This document shows positions 60,901-64,000 of a stretch of 64,000 nt of DNA, piece after piece. This DNA is from Aalborgiella sp040079635. GTDB lineage: Bacteria > Pseudomonadota > Gammaproteobacteria > Burkholderiales > Burkholderiaceae_C. Numbering within the stretch: position 1 is the stretch's first letter; each line of letters opens with the position of its first letter. The stretch spans positions 32,158 through 96,157 of the forward strand of contig JBEBJY010000004.1 in the NCBI GenBank assembly GCA_040079635.1, given 5' to 3'. The position numbers were made by a program, and so were the translations under genes. The notes below the pieces were generated by a model. That model saw only the letters and a list, made by a program, of their open reading frames with translations. It searched no databases and was not told the DNA's origin.

Positions 60901-61981
60901 TGGCGCTCTGTGCATCAAATCGCTTGACTGATGAATCACCATAGATTGGATAAAACGTATTTGGATCAATGTCACGAAACAGTTTTTGGCTGGTAATCTT
61001 GTCTGTATCAACAGCTGCAGTTAATAAATACTCACCTTTGATTGCACCCTTTGCAAAAAGTGCAACTCGTCCAGCGACAGTCTTGTATTCAATGCCATCA
61101 CTTCCAATAGTCGTTGAAGTTTTCTCCCAATTTCTTAGGTTGTCACTAAAACCAAACTCTTTAATGTCGGCTGCACTAGGCCCTTTGGTTTTTGAAAGAT
61201 TGATTGATCCTTCAACAATACCAACAACCAGCATATCGCGCAAATCCGGCAAAAACGCTATTTCTCCCTGCACAGCAACTGCGCCACTGGAAACTCTAAG
61301 CAGCGCATCACCAGGCGCCGTAGGAGCCTGCAATACCAACTCAGCAACTCCATTACTCAATGCAATTTCCATGCTGTTTGGGTTAGCATTTTTCCGTCCA
61401 CCAAAGCCGTCTGCAGCCAGAAAAGCCGCATCAGAGCCTTGGAAACTTCCTAAGCTTGTTTCCAGCAATAATTTAGTCGGCTTTAAGAATGGTTTGCCTG
61501 CAGCATCAAATATTTCAATTTTCAGTTTAAGTAAGCTAGTACCATCTGCCGGAGCCTGCGCAGCTGACACACTAAGTAAAATTTTGCTGCCAATAGGTAG
61601 TCCTAGGCTTTCGCGCCATAAGCCTTCATCAGCAGTAACGGGTAAGTTGCTGTTTGATGAGCTTAGACCAATACCGTCGATGCGGCGATACGAAACTCGT
61701 GGGCCATTTACTTGCGCCCGTCCAGCCGTAACAGCCTTACCACCTGCATCAAACTGCGCTTGAGCTGAATTATCTCTCGGCATGCTTGCATTCGTCTGCC
61801 CCATTGCATGCGTTGCAAACAGACTTCCACCCAACACAGCACCATAAGCTAGTAATTGCAGTGCGCCTTGTACTGCAGAGATATTTGACTTCATGGTGAA
61901 TATTGATTTTTTGTGTTTCACAAAAGTATTCTTAAAGTTGTGGTTTTCAGTCGTAGTCATTTGGGATGCTAATTTCTTCAT
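57986..61981 (-). CDS. Large outer-membrane protein with Ig-like, beta-barrel and OmpA domains
   Basis: 1331 residues. A long basic start region, then a signal-like segment (LQLLAYGAVLGGSLFATHA). An Ig-like part resembles bacterial Big domains (TSLLKLKIEIFDAAGKPF, LLLETSLGSFQGSD). A long beta-strand-rich stretch (about 300-1130) suggests an outer-membrane barrel. The final ~145 residues are OmpA-like (SGHADITNGTGDAKYNDKLS and CLLPNRRVEVEIYG), which binds peptidoglycan. The start at 61981 has GGGGAG upstream and overlaps the stop of the upstream DUF11 gene (ATGA). Function unknown; surface display or adhesion is inference. Confidence 0.82.
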   Translation of the reverse strand: MKKLASQMTTTENHNFKNTFVKHKKSIFTMKSNISAVQGALQLLAYGAVLGGSLFATHAMGQTNASMPRDNSAQAQFDAGGKAVTAGRAQVNGPRVSYRRIDGIGLSSSNSNLPVTADEGLWRESLGLPIGSKILLSVSAAQAPADGTSLLKLKIEIFDAAGKPFLKPTKLLLETSLGSFQGSDAAFLAADGFGGRKNANPNSMEIALSNGVAELVLQAPTAPGDALLRVSSGAVAVQGEIAFLPDLRDMLVVGIVEGSINLSKTKGPSAADIKEFGFSDNLRNWEKTSTTIGSDGIEYKTVAGRVALFAKGAIKGEYLLTAAVDTDKITSQKLFRDIDPNTFYPIYGDSSVKRFDAQSASRIYVRVDKNKSYLLYGDFNSGSSDQANKLASLSRALTGGQFNYEKDSVRVNGFAAQTANKGYVDEQPARGISGPYALARPNAIANTETIELLVRDRNQPALVLSRKTLTRFADYDFEPFSGRVMFRQPVPSVDENNNPVSIRIAYEVEEFEGDKHWVGGISAKVNISDSIAVGASYAKDKDEQTPYEIAGANVEVKLGERTYFVAEVASSRGTNAYNQSFSVITDANPLVNKKGNAARMELRQDGEQFKARAYANKSDTDFQNASAGVVAGREEAGLNASYQLNPSIELSADLLKTKDKSGGLTDGASRDAAGVTASVKLNEIFKVELGVNSVKEHLVNGSGGALNSVNTQTTSNSSLPGWGFNGTGLLASPATILSTPTDAPAIVDNAYTSARIKLLGKLTPEASLYGEYEQAIGDGARRRVALGGEYRISERTRLYASHELENSLTGVYGLTNDGTRNASTIVGVSSAVNVPSFMPDGQIYGEYRAAGATGNTDIAAVAGVRNLWQIKPGLGLSAGLERQQILQADGVQHEATAVSLAVDYAADPVNKVAGKLEYRTSDVQNQWLSTLAYTRTLSDNWSAIARDAYTRSEGVGVDISKGIQVQNQFQMGLAYRDVERGRWNGLLRVENRVNRSSLTADLKDEDTWILSLHGTYRPARDWTLAGQFAAKRGAQTILNDGTYSTYNGQLISARAIWDITERFDASVYGSLGRDNGQKISGYGIELGAKVIQNLWFSLGYTKGNFADVDQFSANTSWSGWHARLRYKFDENSLGLATKRDEEVKPVAAIEAALAKPATVIVEPVIAPVALPMPVIIIAPKYEKITLAAGALFGHNKSGVDQILPEGRTQLNALAAKLKAINNVERVTISGHADITNGTGDAKYNDKLSLERAISVKTYLSSQGFDVKTVSVAGLGGQQPVKTDCAMPKGATRTAIGVTQSRASLKEMENFRACLLPNRRVEVEIYGQTLVK

Positions 61982-64000
61982 TGTTTACTCCCCGCATCCA
62001 ATACCTTTGTGTTGGGTTGCTGAGCCGCACCACTTCCTAATATCTTCGGTTGCCCACTATCAAATTGAACTGCTCCAGAACGACTTACTGGCTTCTGGCG
62101 CACATCGGTACTTAGTTCAGGCTGCGGACTGCAGCTATCAATGCGGAACTCAGTATTGTGCAATTGGCCAGCCAAAACATCTACAAAGAGAGTATTTGGA
62201 TCACCCGCGTTCCTGTTCCCAGTGATGCCCAACTTGGCACCTTTAGGTAAGGTTTTACTATCGACTTTAAGGACGTGAGTTACAGCGCGAACTCCGCAAA
62301 TGCTGTATTGACCGTTTTCATCAGTCGTCATGCTCGTGCCATCTTCCAAATATAGCGTCACGCCAGGCAGCCCACGTTCACCTTTGTCTTGCAATGCATT
62401 TCCATTGCAATCAGCATAAACTTTTCCAACGATGCAAGCTTCGCGCGTAAATACCCCTCCAGTTATTTTGACTTTGGCTTTTGCAATCAAAGAGCGAAGT
62501 CTTCCTCGAACCATACTTGCTTGCGCAGAGTTGATACCATCACCACGATCTGCTCCTAAGCCGACCCGTACTTTGTATTCAATTTCTACATCTTGATCAA
62601 ATGCAGGTATCTGAATATTAAAGGCCAAGTTTGGTCCCGGTGCACCGGTAGGATCTGCTGCAGCTGTCAATACGCCCCCTTTACTTACGCGTGTTGTATT
62701 GCTAATTAGTCTGAATCCGAGAGGCAGGTGATCCTCAACCGTTGCCGCACCTTTGATTTTTGTACTCCGCACGGTGACTTTGTATGTAATTACATCGCCG
62801 ACTTCGGCCGTAGTTCTATCAGCAACCTTGCGTATAAACAATGCGCCGAGATCACCGTAAATGACTGCTACCGAGCCCGTAGTTCCAATACAACTTGCAG
62901 AAGTTGGGCATGCAGGATCACCGCCACCAGACGCTGTAACAATATTATTCCCACCTGTAGGCCCTTCCGCAGATTCATCAACCAATATTGGTACATTGAT
63001 ATAGACAGTACCAGTGACTCCAGCTTCAATTTGACAGCCAGACAATGAAGTAGCTCCCGCCGCATTTGCTGCTGGACATGTGCCTGGCTTGAAAATTCCT
63101 CCACTTATGGTTACAGGACCACTAGTTGTAATACCTGTGGAGAAGTTATCAGTTAACGTTATTAGCTCAATTGTTGGCCCATTTGTAACAGCTATTGATA
63201 TTGAATAATATTGGTTTGCGGCACCAATAATCAATGGGTTTGCACTCACAGTCTTTGCCACTGACAGGGCTGCAACTGTACTGACCAATACGCCATCGTT
63301 GTTTGTACTTACCGTATCACCGTCAGCGCCAGTAACAACTTTCGCTTTAATCGCTACTGTTACCGTTGGCGTACCACTAATCGTACAAACAATTTTCTCT
63401 CCTGCTGGTAACAAGGCAACTGGAGTAGTTGGCGTGCAAGTAGTGATTAACCCTGGTGGTAGATCAGTGACCGTGCAAAAAGCGTTCGCTGCATCCACGG
63501 TACTCACATTTGTACAAGCTATTGTCTGATTTGGCGGATAAGGAACACCCTTAACCGCTGGAGGCAGCGGCGTGCTTGGAGCAACTTGCATATCTGGACT
63601 AACAACTGTAGATGTCACTGTTCCCGTGCAATGCGCTGCAGCAGGGCAAGTTGGGTCACCACCACCAGACACTGTTGCAGAGTTGACTGCGGTTGTGCTG
63701 GCCGCAGCGGCACCCACTGTTACGGGAACGGTTATGACAACTGATCCATTTACATTCGTTGCTATCGTGCAACCAGCCAATGTTGAGCCCGTAGCTGGAC
63801 AGTTAGTTAACACACCACCTGGCGCAGTTGGAACACTGCTCAAAGTGATGCCAGCTGGCATCACATCGGCAATTGTCATCGGCGCAGTTGTAGGACCATT
63901 TGCTATTGCAATTGTGATCGTATAGAACTGTCCCAGCTTACCGATTGCCAGTGGGGACTGGCTTACAGTTTTTGTGACGCTAAGAAACGGAGCGGATGTC
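61978..64000 (-). CDS. DUF11/SdrD-type surface protein, partial (N-terminal part outside window)
   Basis: The frame is open across the right edge; 674 codons are visible. At least two similar DUF11-like repeats: each opens LSV(T/A)KTVS, has N-terminal NGPT and ends VSGGGDP(T/A)CP or TASGGGDPACP. A further conserved-repeat-type domain holds TAEVGDVITYKVTVRS, followed by an SdrD-B-like domain (IVGKVYADCNGNALQDKGER) with a likely calcium loop. Rich in Thr, Ala and Gly, with paired cysteines. It is in the same operon as the barrel-OmpA gene (4-bp overlap). Secretion and cell-surface placement are likely; function is not known. Confidence 0.82.
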   Translation of the reverse strand, partial: TSAPFLSVTKTVSQSPLAIGKLGQFYTITIAIANGPTTAPMTIADVMPAGITLSSVPTAPGGVLTNCPATGSTLAGCTIATNVNGSVVITVPVTVGAAAASTTAVNSATVSGGGDPTCPAAAHCTGTVTSTVVSPDMQVAPSTPLPPAVKGVPYPPNQTIACTNVSTVDAANAFCTVTDLPPGLITTCTPTTPVALLPAGEKIVCTISGTPTVTVAIKAKVVTGADGDTVSTNNDGVLVSTVAALSVAKTVSANPLIIGAANQYYSISIAVTNGPTIELITLTDNFSTGITTSGPVTISGGIFKPGTCPAANAAGATSLSGCQIEAGVTGTVYINVPILVDESAEGPTGGNNIVTASGGGDPACPTSASCIGTTGSVAVIYGDLGALFIRKVADRTTAEVGDVITYKVTVRSTKIKGAATVEDHLPLGFRLISNTTRVSKGGVLTAAADPTGAPGPNLAFNIQIPAFDQDVEIEYKVRVGLGADRGDGINSAQASMVRGRLRSLIAKAKVKITGGVFTREACIVGKVYADCNGNALQDKGERGLPGVTLYLEDGTSMTTDENGQYSICGVRAVTHVLKVDSKTLPKGAKLGITGNRNAGDPNTLFVDVLAGQLHNTEFRIDSCSPQPELSTDVRQKPVSRSGAVQFDSGQPKILGSGAAQQPNTKVLDAGSKQ

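Noticed and set aside
1..64000. CRISPR array, transposase, prophage or rRNA operon
   Set aside because: No regularly spaced direct repeats, no transposase or phage motifs and no rRNA sequence were recognised.

Overview
The window is a contiguous piece of a betaproteobacterial chromosome, most likely Burkholderiales and probably Comamonadaceae. The basis is the str-S10 ribosomal gene order, the FCD-type GntR and TetR-linked fatty acid degradation genes, and the general look of the proteins; the genus cannot be fixed from sequence alone. No rRNA, CRISPR array, phage or transposase gene is visible. Most genes are housekeeping or catabolic.

Layout. 1-3.5 kb: aldarate catabolism (gudD partial, garD divergent, and an enolase-superfamily galactarate/talarate dehydratase), then tRNA-Met. 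3.6-5 kb: an AT-rich stretch with a nested inverted repeat and a two-gene Fic module. 5-6.1 kb: ychF. 6.2-11.9 kb: one leftward operon with a polyamine-type ABC importer, a GntR/FCD regulator and an Asp/Glu-racemase-like protein, preceded by a strong palindromic operator. 12-17.2 kb: upp, a MOSC protein, a small unknown gene, a UbiH-type hydroxylase, dsbC and mtnP. 17.3-21.8 kb: a compact arsenosugar cluster (arsS, two small sugar-transfer proteins, arsM and a PiT permease), divergent from mtnP. 22-28.6 kb: a YegP-like protein, an M61 peptidase, DAHP synthase behind an aromatic-residue leader peptide and attenuator, a TlpA-like protein, cytochrome c', cytochrome b561, a GNAT protein and peroxiredoxin. 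28.8-39.2 kb: the str and S10 ribosomal operons (rpsL to rpsQ, leftward) with structured intercistronic regions. 39.2-48.8 kb: dacA/C-like gene, ferredoxin, VanZ, hemJ-like gene, phosphatase, ttcA, folB, pteridine-reductase-like SDR, then MidA-type methyltransferase, a small membrane protein, ROK kinase, and a DUF6152-like pair. 49-57.9 kb: a rightward fatty acid beta-oxidation cluster headed by a TetR regulator. 58-64 kb: a leftward pair encoding a DUF11/SdrD-type surface protein (cut by the right edge) and a 1331-residue outer-membrane protein with a C-terminal OmpA domain.

Two features cut across the map. First, a dispersed palindromic repeat of about 45-55 bp (a hairpin of GCTAT/ATAGC arms plus the tail CAATAAATACGCCGGCTAG) occurs about twelve times, usually between genes. 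One copy lies in frame inside an SDR gene, and a diverged candidate lies inside the ROK gene. Second, several operons carry RNA-level control candidates: the DAHP synthase attenuator, and hairpins between rpsL-rpsG, rpsG-fusA and rpsJ-rplC.

The strongest candidates for a little-described system are the arsenosugar cluster with the neighbouring mtnP as a possible adenine-removing step, and the in-frame repeat element.
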